Assembly (NCBI GenBank): GCA_963662175.1
Contig: OY759223.1
Location: 17,895,460 to 17,959,459, forward strand
Length of the DNA stretch: 64,000 bases
Direction: 5' to 3'
Source of the DNA: Aradus depressus
Taxonomy: Eukaryota > Arthropoda > Insecta > Hemiptera > Aradidae
Shown: in pieces, positions 49,663 through 60,676 of the stretch
Layout of the letters: every line of letters starts with the position of its first letter
Position numbering within the stretch: the stretch's first letter is position 1
Position numbers and translations under genes: made by a program
Notes under the pieces: model-generated
The model's input: the letters and a program-made list of their open reading frames with translations, nothing else
What the model was told of the DNA's origin: nothing
Databases searched by the model: none

Positions 49663-49696
49663 ACTGAGCGCCACCTCCCGGGATCTGCTGTTTATA
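49663..49696 (-). promoter_or_regulatory. Sod3: Sod3 core promoter: TATA box and TCAGT initiator
   Basis: On the minus strand TATAAA lies at 49696-49691 and an arthropod initiator TCAGT at 49667-49663, with the start A at 49665. The spacing of 31 bases is ideal. The predicted leader before the ATG is only 7 nt. Confidence 0.6.
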
Positions 49697-50100
49697 CAAT
49701 CTCCCACTCCTGGAGCAGACAGAGGTCAGGAGGTACAACCTGCCTCACTCACATTCTATAACTCAGCCTCATCGCTCTTATCAGGAGTAACTATTAATCT
49801 ATAAGGATTAAATATTAATCTATGAATATAAGAAATTAGTTTATCCATCCGGTCGGTAAGACCTATGGAAACTACTATCATATGCAGAGCCGTGCAGACC
49901 CTACGGCGAAGGCGTGCGAGGCACAAGGGCGGCCAAATTTAAGCCCATAATAGGGGCGGCCTTTTTTTTTTCCTTGTTTTAAATCTATTGTTGACAAGGC
50001 CAAATATAGACAAGAGAACAAAAAGAAACCGAAACCAAAGGGAAAAGCAAGATAAATTCATTTGAAGGGATGGGGAAAAAAGGGAAATATGGCCAACTAC
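49697..50100. other. Upstream region of Sod3
   Basis: 49700-49780 is GC-richer and could hold upstream promoter elements. 49890-49965 (aaggcgtgcgaggcacaagg, ggggcggcc) looks like a MITE fragment, unassigned. Confidence 0.35.
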
Positions 50101-50103
50101 CAA

Positions 50104-50165
50104 GTAGGGATGGGCGATAATCGATAGTACGATCAATATAGTCAAAGTAACTATCGATATGCATT
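50104..50165. repeat. ATCGATAG-rich MITE-like fragment
   Basis: gtagggatgggcgataatcg and aactatcgatatgc have the look of a short inverted-repeat element seen in many insects (tagggatgggcgata end). No second end was found. Confidence 0.4.
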
Positions 50166-50222
50166 TTTCTTCATTAATGGGGATACATTTTGAATAAAAC
50201 TCTAACTTTGAATTGTATTTAT

Positions 50223-50460
50223 AATTTTTTTTTTTTTTGTCTCTTATTCATAAAGATACAACTTGCTAGGGTGCAACAACCAGCATCTATGATGGTATTG
50301 ATATGTTGGCGTGAATGGCATGTGAGAGGAAGGCCACCCAGTGGTAGGTCCTCGGGACGAAAATTTATCTTAATTATTAGGACAAGAACAGAAAAAAAAA
50401 AAATTATTATTATTAAAATAAAATAAATAAACAAAAGGAATTGAAAGACAATTTTGATGG
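50223..50460 (-). mobile_element. Poly(A)-tailed retroelement, family P (copy 2)
   Basis: Complement of the 42007-42253 sequence: T run 50224-50239 (poly-A side), tagggtgcaacaaccagcat, gtaggtcctcgggacgaaaa and aaagacaattttgatgg. Confidence 0.8.
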
Positions 50461-50469
50461 ATGGCTAAG

Positions 50470-52190
50470 AGAGATGATAAAAGTAAGGAAAATAATGTAA
50501 AAAAAAATATATTAATAACGAATATGATTCAAGGGCGCAATAAGTCGCGGTTCCATCTTCTCTTCAACCGTATGTGGTAAGTGTTGTGAAGATAAAGTAC
50601 GTATTTCTGGGTTTTTAAGTGTGTAAAGTGTGTAAAGTTTTCTAAAAAACCACTATGTAAGCAGTTTGTATTGTGTTGGGTAGCTACTGTGTGTATCATA
50701 AGATCGTTATGAAGTGTTCTGTGGTTTTAGACTGAAACCCCTGAATTCGTTTGATGTTGGATGTTTTTACCCGAAAACAGTTAGTTTTATGGAAAAATTG
50801 ATTCTTGCCCAAAATGTTCCTTATAAAATTTCCGACTGCTATGAAGTTCTTAGATTTGAGATATGATCAAAACCAAGTTACAGCGCCTCAAATAATGTAA
50901 AATAAATTTTCGTAATGTTTAAATTGTACAGCAACAGATTATAAAATATTTTTTTTTATTATTGTTAGCTTTTATTATAAACATAAAATAAAAAAAAAAA
51001 AAAAAAAAAAAAAAACCGACAGTAAAAAAATTTTTTGTTCAGTCTTTTTTATTGAAACCTTGGTGGAGAGAGCTTTTTTTTTGGGAGGGGGGGGGGGGGG
51101 GGGCTTGGCCTTATAAACATTTGAGCTCATACACCAAGTCTCTAGCTGTAATAGAGGCCGAGATCCCTCTTACACAGGCTCTGATGAAACCTGAAGATAT
51201 TGGAGACGACATACCCGATTTCCAACAAACATGGCTAAGAACCATCTCGCAAATACCAAATACAAAAAAAAAAAAAACTGTTTGAAATCGGTTCAGCCGT
51301 CTTGAAGCTACGATGCCACACACACACACAGAGACAAAGGCTTCAAACTTATAACACCCCTCCTTTTGCGTCGATGGTTAAAAATAATGAATAATAAATA
51401 AAAAAATTAAATATATGTGATGTGGCCATAACAGGACTTATATCGACCACGCTTTTAGAGGTATAAAATGTCACTTTAAGAATCATGCTGTGCAATGAAA
51501 CACAAACCGAACCGCTGACGCCAACTCATTACTTTCATATACACAATAATGCCAGTATGAGATAATTTTGAGAAGATGGAGGGAGAGAGAGAGAGAATGA
51601 TGATGATATCACGTATTTTATTTTCTACCAATGAACCAAACTTTAAAAATAAACAATTTATTTTTTATTTTTTAAATATTTGAGTCCTTTGCGATACGGA
51701 GGCTCCAACGACGCTGTTGTGATCCGCCACTGTTGCACTGCCTTCACTCTGCTCGGCTGTTCTAAAGGCCAGATCTGGTTTTGAGTCCATAATTAGCCAA
51801 GTGAAGTAACAACTCGAAGTCCTTGGTCCTTCACCACTTCCACAATGTCCGACATTTTCTCAACTAAACCTTTCAAATTCCTACCATATTGGACAATCAT
51901 CATAAATAGTTATTTATTTATTGGATTGTGTAAGGAAATTTTGAATTCACAATAAAATATTTTTGGTTACATTATTTCCCCACTTATTTTTTTTTGTTTT
52001 CACAACATATTAAAACAAAGACGTTTCGGGAAATAATCCCATCATTAGTACCTATCCCAAATTAATTTGTACTATCTGTACGAAAAATTTAAGTTATTGG
52101 TTCATTATTTTATTTGAGATTTCTTTATGTGACGACATATTCGATTATCATAATATGATAACTAGGTAGGTACCTACATACATATTATGT
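50470..52190. other. Intergenic, few recognisable items
   Basis: A run of 30 A at about 50989-51015, a 17 bp G run at 51087-51103 and CACACACACAC at 51315. 51690-51900 is GC-richer with a minus-strand reading that includes RNLKGLVEKMSDIVEVVKDQ; not identified. 52021-52047 (acgtttcgggaaataatccc) is a PLE-type core on the minus strand. Confidence 0.4.
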
Positions 52191-52204
52191 ACCTTTCATA
52201 TATA

Positions 52205-52921
52205 CAGTAGACTCTCCCTTATCCGGCGTTGTCGGGACCGACCTGACGCCGGATAACGGAAAACGCCGGATAACAGAAAACGCCGGATAACAGAAAACGC
52301 CGGATAACAGAAAACGCCGGATAACAGAAAACGCCGGATAACGGAAATCATTAATTAATGAGAAAAAATATGTTTAAACATTCAATTTCCCAAACGAAAA
52401 AAAAACGATCCAACGATTCTTTTCACTATGAGAATCAAATGAAAACTGAGAAAAAGAGAACTGGTGTAATGGAAAAATAAATAGGAGGAGAGGGTATCTG
52501 TGGAAACAATTAAACTTTGACTTTACTAGTTAAGTGTTCATTTCCCGATAAGACGATATTGTTGTGCCACGGACAGGACGGTACCTTTGTTTTTCTATTC
52601 TAGGAAACATTTTTTGTAAATTTTCAACTAAGTATGTATTTATTATCATTTATTTATTGGATATTAGTGAAGTAATAAAATATTGTATTAGCGTTCCCTT
52701 CATTATAAATACAATGTACATATGTATGTATGTACAATAAAAATACATTAAAGATTAGTGAGTTATGGAATTATTATGTACTCGTAAATACACGTGGCTC
52801 ATATAATTGATAATCTAATAATTGAATATTAATTTTAGTTTAACAAAGTTGATATTATTGATGAGCGCCGGATAAGGGAGCGCGCCGGTTAACAGAACGC
52901 CGGATAAGGGAGAGTCTACTG
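52205..52921. mobile_element. pogo/Tigger-like MITE with internal tandem repeat
   Basis: 717 bp between TA duplications. The TIRs cagtagactctcccttatcc (then ggcg) and the complement ending gagtctactg are near identical. Next to the left TIR the motif acgccggataacagaaa is repeated six times (52240-52347), clearly derived from the inner TIR sequence. No ORF. Confidence 0.9.
52240..52347. repeat. 17 bp tandem repeat derived from a TIR
   Basis: Six units of acgccggataac(a/g)gaaa with only A/G variation at one position. Confidence 0.97.
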
Positions 52922-52931
52922 TACATATAAA

Positions 52932-53440
52932 CAACTAGCAGTAATACCCTAATCTCCCATTCGAATCCTATTCAATACTTGGAAAGTACATTCATGATGT
53001 TATAATTTTTAATTATTCAAATGGAATAAGGCTTATAGTCCTTCAAAGGAAGACACCACAGCTAGTAAGTGCCTTTAAACGGCGGAAACAACAGCTAGTA
53101 AATACTTAGCATCGCTGGACATCCTAGCCAGTACGTACTTGAGAACGCTCGTGACCACATCTAGTATCGGTCTTGCAACGGCGTACCACCCCAGCTAGTG
53201 CTCAGAACAGCTGGGCACCACAGTTATTGTGTGCTTAAAACCGCTGGGCACAACAACTATTACGTTCTTAGGAATGCTTCGCACCACAGCTAGTTCGTGT
53301 TCAGGAACACTACTCACAGCTACTCGTAATATATGCCTTGCAACGGCGGGCAGCCCAGCTAGTAAGTTCTTAGGACCACTTGGAACCACAGCTAGTTCCT
53401 ACTTAAGAACGCCGGTCACATTAGATAGTATGCGCCTTGC
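52932..53440 (-). repeat. Helitron 3-prime end and CTAGT-bearing minisatellite
   Basis: 52932-53050 is the complement of the Helitron end at 48950-49090 (actagcagtaatacc, catgatgttataatttttaa, ggcttatagtccttcaa), without its GC hairpin. 53055-53430 is a diverged array of about ten 38-42 bp units of the form cacagctagt-aagttcttag-gaacgctgggcac. Confidence 0.8.
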
Positions 53441-54190
53441 AACTCCGAATTTCGTATTTGAAATTAACATCAATTCAAAAATCCCAATATCTGCCGATGT
53501 AATGAATCTATCAACATCAAATTTCGTATTTAAAACTTAAATCCACTTAGGAAATAACCAGTCAAAATTCAGCGATATCGGCCGAGGGGAGGGGGGAGTT
53601 CCGGGGTGGGGGCTCAATTCAAAAATCCCAATAATTGCCGATGTAATGAATGTATCGACATCAAATTTCATATTAAAAACTAAAATCCACTTAGGACATA
53701 ACCAGTCAAATTTCAGCGATATCGGCTGAGGGGAGGGGGGAGTTCCGGGGAGAGGGCTCAGTCCAAAAATCCACAACCCCCCTCCCGTTCACAAATTTGT
53801 GACGTCTCACACTTTTTTTTCCTATTTGGCCTTCAAGAATACTACATATGAAATTTCATGACAATCCGACCATTAATTAATGAGTTAGCACTATTTTTAT
53901 GCTTAGCCCCCCCTTACAACCCCCCCTCCCGTTCGAAATTTTGGGACGCCACATAGCCTATTATTCATTCGGTCTTGAAAGGATGCTACATGTGACGTTT
54001 CATGAATATCCGTCCAGCCGTTTGGGCGTGATGCTGGAACAAACATACAAACAAACCCCGTTTCAGTATAGAAAAATAGAAGCCGGTGGAAGAGAATGGG
54101 TAGATGAGCGAATCTGAATTTAAAAATCCCAATAACTGCCGATGTACTGAATGTATCAACATCAAATTTCGTATTTAAAATTAACATCCG
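53440..54190 (+). repeat. Repeat A-related tandem units
   Basis: Two to three copies of a 170 bp unit: aaaatcccaataattgccga, tgtaatgaatgtatcgacat, aaaatccacttaggacataa and agcgatatcggctgagggga. They are followed by accccccctcccgttc twice and the Helitron-like phrase atatccgtccagccgtttgg. Confidence 0.75.
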
Positions 54191-54530
54191 CGGAGGAAAA
54201 TGGGAGACTGAGAACTTCATGAAGGGCGTGGTTTAGGTAGTATAAGTATAAACACACAGTTAATATAATAAGGGGGAAGCCCAGTGTTCTATTTATACTA
54301 CTCATAGCGCGGGGCGTAAAATGTCTTCGGTAATTGTATCTTCCAAAATCATAACGTATAATTAGAGATAAGAAGCATGTAGGAGTGACAAGAAAGTCAT
54401 GTGTAGGTGTCAAAAAAGCATTTCTCCAAAAGTTGAGATCGAGTGGGAGAGAGACTAACCGTTATAACGGATCTTTACACTTTCCCTTCTGTTTTTAATA
54501 TACATTAGAATATTAATATCATTTTTAACC
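54191..54530. other. Intergenic, nothing recognised
   Basis: Minus-strand ORF of 83 codons (54413-54162) without motif. Confidence 0.3.
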
Positions 54531-54531
54531 G

Positions 54532-54708
54532 GCCTTTTAGCAACGTTTTATTGTCCTGAATCAGTGCGATGTCAGGTACTCGTTATAGATCTTCTATCCA
54601 GGGTGCATAAACATAGGTAGGCAAAATTGACTACCACAGTCGAGTCGGGTTCATGTCCACCAGGGTGACGAAAAAGCGCTCTGGTAGTAGACCAGACCTC
54701 GTGGTTAA
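54532..54708 (+). repeat. SINE family 1, cut at TTAA by piggyBac
   Basis: gcaacgttttattgtcctga to gacctcgtggttaa. In intact copies TTAA is followed by agcccgggcatgagtc; here it is followed by the piggyBac end. Confidence 0.85.
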
Positions 54709-55450
54709 CCCTTTGCGCACAGGTACGGCGTATAACGTGCGCCACTGGGAATGTATTGATAAGCCGAATGAACGGAAGTGAAGATGGGGAGCCCGCCGTC
54801 TCTCTAACCTTTTATCAACATCCTCCCTACCTGGTCCTATAGTTCCCATTGACCTTGCAGCAGTCAGTTCGATCTAATCGCTCGTATATGTACTAGAAAC
54901 GCTCCGTAAGCCAACCTGACCTCTTGGAAGAACTTAGCAAGGATGATGGTCCAGATGAGGAAGAAACTGATGCATCAGATATCGATGAAGTAGAAATAAC
55001 TGAATTCAGTGACCAGCATACAGATTCTGAGATTGAAGTGGAGGACAATCCAGCGACTCAGATTCGGACTCAAATGGAGAATCAGATGAGGATTAATTTT
55101 TTATTTAAAAAATCAATAAAACAAGAAAAGTGAAGGGGAAAAATGTAAAAGAACTGCAAGAGGAATACAAATGGAAAAAAACACTGTTTCGGAGCAAGTT
55201 CGTGAAAACCTCTAAAAAAAACCTACTTAAAATAGTTCTTCCATCCAGTAAAAACTGTGAGGATGTGCGAGATGAAACGTGTGCATTTCAAAAAATTATA
55301 AATCAAGAAATGATCGATGGGGGTATGATTCACAATAACAAACTTACCAATGGTTATACAATCAACTTATTAGATTTTTTAAAAGAATATCATTCTGCTT
55401 GTCAGGTCGTTAGTAATATTGGTTTTTGTATTCTGGGATGAGTAATAAAG
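54705..55450 (+). mobile_element. piggyBac-type remnant
   Basis: TTAA followed by CCCTTTGCGCAC (54709), a typical piggyBac-like terminus, then the transposase start. The right end was not found. Confidence 0.75.
54924..55441 (+). pseudogene. piggyBac transposase N-terminal fragment
   Basis: First an acidic N-terminus (DGPDEEETDASDIDEVEIT, EFSDQHTDSEIEVEDNP) to 55133, then a frameshift, then YKWKKTLFRSKFVKTSKKN and CAFQKIINQEMIDGGMIHNN. This has the order seen in piggyBac: acidic region, (K/R)W.K.P, then the F..DEMID.IV..TNKY block. The frame decays after 55390. No catalytic Asp is reached. Confidence 0.72.
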
Positions 55451-56250
55451 AATTTATTGTTTTCATTTTTACATACATTAATGATGTATTTTCCACCAAT
55501 TTCTACAAACATTTTCAATTTATTTTTGAAGTGAAACTTCTTTATTGCGCACTGGGCAACCTGGGGACTAAGCTGGTAAATGAGTTATGAAATTATGTGA
55601 TGCGCTGAGGCGCACACGCCGATTCGACACTGAAGCTTACTGCGCGCGCACACTTCCTCTCTCTCCCTTGAAATAGTGTAACTTAAGCAGTAAGCGAGTG
55701 TGCCTGCGTTACACGAACGGTGACTGTGCTATATACATATCTACATCTCATTATTATTTTATATTGGCATTTTTATCTATAAGTATAATACGTTTAAAGT
55801 GAAAAAATTATTAATGTGAACTTAAGTTGCGATACCGTGGTTTCAACAAGGACCTTATGGACCAAAAATCAATAAAAATGTTCAAAACATGTTCGATAAA
55901 AATCCGGGACTAGACTATTTGTTTTTAACATTCCTTGTAATTTTAATAAAAAAATACTTATCTTTGTTTTTGTTAAATAATAAAATGTTCTTGAGAAAAT
56001 GATTCTAATTCTTTCTTACCTTCCTTTGGTCGTGGGTCCGCCAAGACTAGCAGTTGTGAAAAGTCAAAATGACATGAGGTGCAAAATACATGAAATAAAA
56101 ATTAGGCCATTCTGGTTTGATTGTATATATTCTTAATGAAAAACATGTGTGGAAAACTTAAAAACAATTGCTCAGAATCCTTATTAAACAAGTCTTTAAA
56201 AATGAAAATGTATTTTCTCAAAATACTCTCTGGCTTTGTCTTTATAATGG
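55451..56250. other. Intergenic, nothing recognised
   Basis: 55600-55720 is GC-richer (gcgctgaggcgcacacgccg, cgcgcgcacacttcctc) but has no ORF. Confidence 0.35.
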
Positions 56251-56251
56251 T

Positions 56252-56560
56252 TTAAAATTCACGGTACCTTCTTGATTTAATGCTGGATGTGATGGCTATT
56301 GGGTCCTGGAGTTCTGCGCTGATCAGCCTCTGCTGTTGTCTTAATGGTCCAGAAGAGCTCCAATGGATTTCCCTCTGTTGATCTGATGTTGAATGGTTGC
56401 TCAGGACAGTTGATGAAGTAGTGTGATCCTCCCTCTCTGGAGGCAACGGATGAGTTGGGGCAGGTCCTCCCTCGGCGGCGGTCTCTGACGAAGTAGGCCT
56501 GTTCCTACCTCTCTGGTGGCAACAGTTGAAGAATATCGATCCATATTGGGGTCCGCTCAC
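56252..56560 (-). other. Unidentified 102-codon ORF
   Basis: GC-rich compared with its flanks. The minus-strand reading is Ser/Thr/Pro-rich (SSETAAEGGPAPTHPLPPER, STVLSNHSTSDQQREIHW) and ends at TAA after SRRYREF. It could be an exon or a retroelement gag-like piece. Alternative frames over the same DNA are also partly open. No motif recognised. Confidence 0.25.
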
Positions 56561-56784
56561 AGCAACTTTTCCCGCCCTCCGGGACTGATCTGGGTGCCTA
56601 TTGGTGGCTCAGTTCCCCCACCTTGGTTTCTCCGTATTGTTGTAGTTCTTCTTGGACTTCCTGTTGTTCAAGCCACCGGTTTTCATTCCTAATTTATTTC
56701 AAACAATGTATGTCCATATTTTTGGGCATCACATCCTACAGGAAAATTCGTGGAAGAAGACTGTTATTCAGCTCTACTGAAACA

Positions 56785-56900
56785 GCAGTATTTAAAAGAG
56801 CGCCGTTGACGTCAGTTGATGTGGAGACATCGTTGTCGGTATTAAAACATATTACGACCTGATCAGCAAAGTTTTACATTTGAAAATTTAAGATTTTACA
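56785..56900 (+). pseudogene. hAT-like transposase fragment, family V (copy 2)
   Basis: FKRAPLTSVDVETSLSVLKH followed, after a frameshift, by RPDQQSFTFENLR. It is the same block as 34055-34165 ([16 protein letters not shown]). Broken by the shift near 56850. Confidence 0.6.
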
Positions 56901-57033
56901 CAATAAAAAATAATTTTAAGTATAAATGAAACGTTTTAAAACTATTTAACTTAATGTTTATTTCTATAACCATTTTGTATTGATGTTAAAAGGCAAAAAT
57001 GTGTTAATAATTTTTTTTATTGTTCACATTTTT

Positions 57034-57176
57034 AGAATTTTTTGGTGAACCCTAAAATCATAACAGGCAGTGATACAGACTCTGAATATGAAAATAATGG
57101 TCCAGAACCGTCGTCCAAAAAGAGGAAATTAAGTTCAGAAATTACAAGTGCATCATGTTCGAAGGAACATTTTTGA
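57034..57176 (+). other. Candidate last exon, acidic/basic tail
   Basis: After an acceptor-like tract (cacatttttag) the frame reads EFLVNPKIITGSDTDSEYEN, then NGPEPSSKKRKLSSEITSAS and CSKEHF with a TGA at 57174-57176. KKRK is a plausible nuclear signal. It could be the end of the family V transposase-like gene just upstream. Confidence 0.35.
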
Positions 57177-57255
57177 AGTGAAAACTTCTTAAGCACCGTG
57201 TGATTTGAAACTCGATGAAACGAAAAAGCGACACTATTGCCTTATCTATATATGT

Positions 57256-57752
57256 ATATGCTACGGGTAAAGTTAGATTAACGGTTAAACCTAGGATTAC
57301 CCGGGTAAACCTAGTAGTACCCGCTGCCGCTTGGTTAAAGTCCGAAATATAATTGAAATAGTTTACGTTTCGGGCTTTACCCGGGTAAAGTATATGTTAA
57401 AGCTAGAACCTGTACTACTTCAAATATAGGAACGACGGGAGGGGCAGATATATCGTCCCACCGGCGGAACGCCGGCAAATACGTCCCCTATTGTAATATT
57501 TCGATTTATGTTTGTTCTAGGAATTTATGTACCCAGATGAATGATTATCGCTGTTAGACAGCTTACAACAATGGAAATTGAGGTGTGGTCGAGCTAATTA
57601 ATAAGTACCTAATCTTTATAGTGGAACATACGTCCACTAATGGCCTTGTCATTATTAGTATACCCAACTTTAACCAAGCGGCAGCGGGTACTACGCAGTT
57701 TACCCGGGTAATCCTAGGTTTAACCGTTAATCTAACTTTACCCGTAACATAT
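57256..57752. mobile_element. MITE with 85 bp terminal inverted repeats
   Basis: atatgctacgggtaaagtta, gattaacggttaaacctagg and gtagtacccgctgccgcttg at the left; complement at 57672-57752. No ORF. Its last four bases (ATAT) are shared with the duplication of the next transposon. Confidence 0.9.
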
Positions 57753-60637
57753 GAGGACCCGGGTTACAAACCCGGACATCTCCATTTTTTTTCGAAGTTG
57801 AGCTGATGACTGATCCCTATAGATTTTTGTACGGGGAATTGAATGGCAGGGTCAATTTGCTACAAAAATGGACGTAGATATAAGAAAAACCGGTTTAAAA
57901 AGTGTTCCTTGTTACAAAAACGGACATATATTTGTGAGGTTCGTTTCAAAAGTGGACATCTCCATATTAGCCAATTAGCGGTCAGAAAAAATCAAGCTGC
58001 TATAACCTTTTATTCAGTGAACCTTACTTGTCTTAGTCTTATGTATTCATAATTTTTATTTGTTGGATGGTTTTATTTATTTATTTGCAAAGTTAATAAT
58101 TAAATATAACATAATTTACAATTATATTTCGCAATGGAAAAATATGTTGAGGAAGTTACACTGGATAGTGCCCGGAAAAGAAAAGCTCAGCCAGCAAATT
58201 GGAAGAGAAATGTTCAGAAGCGTTTAAGGTATGTATCTCATAATTATTTTAATAATTGACTTTTGTATTGAATTTTGAATAATGTTGTGCTTAAAATTTC
58301 ATTCTATAAATTTACAAATCATTATGTACTAATTTATTTTTTTGTTGTAGATATAGTGCAAAAGCCTTGCCTGAAATGCCGGCTTGCTCGCATAGAGGTC
58401 ATCTAACTTGCAGATTACTTAAAATTGAAGACATACGAAGATTCCATAAAGCATTTTATGATATTCCTACTAAAAACCATCAAGACAAATTTATTTGTAA
58501 GTATGTTTCAAGCAGTAAACCAAAACGAAAATGACAATGTCCCAATAAGTCTTTGGCTAAAAAGCCAAAAACTGCATCATATGAATATTTTATAGAAAAT
58601 CTGCTAGGAAATAGAATGACTGTGTGCAGGGAAACATTTCTGAAGGTTTTGGGAGTCACAAAGCATAGAGTTTTTGGCGTTTTTAAAAATTTTAAGCAAA
58701 ACGATGGTGCCCTGGTTCCAACCGAAACCAGGGGTGGCTGGCGTAAAGAAAACATTTACGCCTCAAAAAGAGAGTCTGTTATCAATTTCATCAAAGGTTT
58801 TAAAGGTATTGAATCTCATTACTCGAGAGCTAAAAGTAACAGGCTGTATTTGCCTAGTGAATTAAGTATTTCTAAAATGTTCCAAATGTATAACGAGATT
58901 GTTGATTTTCATTTAGAGGTCAAAGAAACCTTTTTTAGAAACATTTTCGAAACAAAATTCAACCTATCGTTCTCCACTCCTACTACTGATGAATGTAGTA
59001 CTTGTATAGAACTAAAAGATAAAATAAAAAGGGAAACTAATTCTGAGATGTTGACTGAATTGAAACTGAAATTACAAATACATTTAACCAAAGCAAAATG
59101 CTTTTTTGATTTTCTCCGCAAAAAGCCCGATAGCTGTATGCTGATGTCATTTGACTGCCAAAAGAACTTAGTTCTTCCAAAAGTGAGTGACCAGTCTGCA
59201 TACTACAGTAGGCAACTCTACTGTTACAACTTATCTGTTGTGACAGGTGTATCGACTGATAAGTTGGACCCTTCAACTGTATCGATTTACACCTGGACAG
59301 AAAATGAAGGAAAGAAAGGCTCAAACGAAGTTGCTTCTGTTGTTTTTAACGAGTTATGCACAAACAGAGACTTGAGTGAATACTCATCAGTCAGATTAGT
59401 GGCGGACGGGTGTGCTGCCCAAAATAAAAATATTAATATTCTAGCCATGGTTTCTACATGGTTTTCACTGTACGCACCCCCGTGTATAAAAGAAGTTGAG
59501 CTCATTTTTCCAGTGACAGGGCACAGTTATATGCCAGCAGATCGGGTTTTTGGACAACTCGAAAAAAAGTTAAAAAAACACAAAACTATAATCAATGTAT
59601 CTGAATACCACGACATTTTCATGGAGCATGGTAAATTAAAAGTTCTCGGAAAAGACTGGCAAATATATGATTGGAAATCGGAGGCAAGTGAAATTTTAAA
59701 ATCACCAGCTCAATTACACTTTCACATTAGCCAAATAAAACGTTTAATTTTAACAAAAGGAGCGAAAAATAAAAAAATTTACGTAAGGGGCGAACTGGGC
59801 TACTCCGTTAACACAGGAGTAGCAAAAACAATAGAAAAGAAAGGCAAATCAATCCAATCAATGAATCCAAATCAAATCGATGTGGGAGTGAAAGTTAACG
59901 AAAACAAAATAAAGGATGTTGACAAGCTCCTTGGAAAACATTTTGGTACGGAATGGCGAACAATAGAGTGTCTTAAGTGGTATAAAAATGTAATAGAAGT
60001 TAATAATCCAGAAGAAAAAACAGTTGAAACTGGTGGTGGCATTGAAAATGATGATGGTGATGACGGGTGCGAGTGTCTCGATCCTTCTTACGAAGGAGAT
60101 GAAGAGATTTACTGCGGGTCGCAAGAAGACTTATAATTTTTTTTGAAATTTCAGTTTAAAAATTTAAATTACATTTTTTAGAACTTGTTTTTAACACTAA
60201 CAACTAGGTAACAATTTTTAAAATATTTTTTTTAACTACCTAGGTGATTATTATTTTACTTTTTTAATATGTATTTAAATTCATTTAATTTTCTTATTAT
60301 TCTCTGTTTAATAAACTTTTTAGCAAAAAAAGTAATTTTATTTATTTTCCTATTTTCTGTAACAAAACCGGACATTTACAATAAGCGTTGTTACAAAAAC
60401 GGACATCACCACAACTCCGTTACAAAAACGGACGTGGTGCAACTTTGAGCTTTGATATCTACTATACTAGTGCTTATATTTCTTTTTTTTCTTTTTTATA
60501 CTTATTTCTCTAATTTTAAAGAAAGTTATTTTAAAAAAATGGAATCAATTGGAGTTGTACTATAGTCAGAACAAAAAAGTGGCTCCAGCTCAAAATGAAC
60601 CTATGTGGAGATGTCCAGGTTTGTAACCCGGTTCCTC
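57753..60637 (+). mobile_element. DUF7869-type DNA transposon (Sola-like?)
   Basis: 2885 bp flanked by ATAT on both sides. TIRs are gaggacccgggttacaaacc (left) and the complement of gaggaaccgggttacaaacc (right), extended by cggacatctcca. The word TTACAAAAACGGACAT recurs near both ends: 57763, 57859, 57916, 57949, then 60361, 60389, 60420 and the right TIR. These are likely transposase-binding iterons. One two-exon transposase gene fills the interior. 4 bp duplications and GAG termini suggest Sola, but I cannot confirm the superfamily. Confidence 0.85.
58134..60136 (+). pseudogene. DUF7869-type transposase with one in-frame stop
   Basis: Exon 1, 58134-58230 (MEKYVEEVTLDSARKRKAQP, ANWKRNVQKRLR), is spliced by GTATGT to an acceptor at 58350. 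Exon 2 then runs in one frame to TAA at 60136, except for a single TGA at 58532. Downstream are ECSTCIELKDKI (Zn-knuckle-like CxxC), SFDCQKNLVLPK (first Asp), LVADGCAAQNKN (second Asp) and FPVTGHSYMPADRVFGQLEK (third acidic site), then an acidic C-terminus. The layout is that of the arthropod DUF7869 family, in which conserved acids form an RNase-H-like site. About 625 residues in total. The open 527-codon downstream part could still be translated from an internal start. Confidence 0.85.
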
Positions 60638-60676
60638 ATATATACAACACACTATTGCCTTATCTATCTATATATA

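Noticed and set aside
59037..59505. Minus-strand ORFs within the transposase
   Set aside because: Shadows of the long plus-strand frame.
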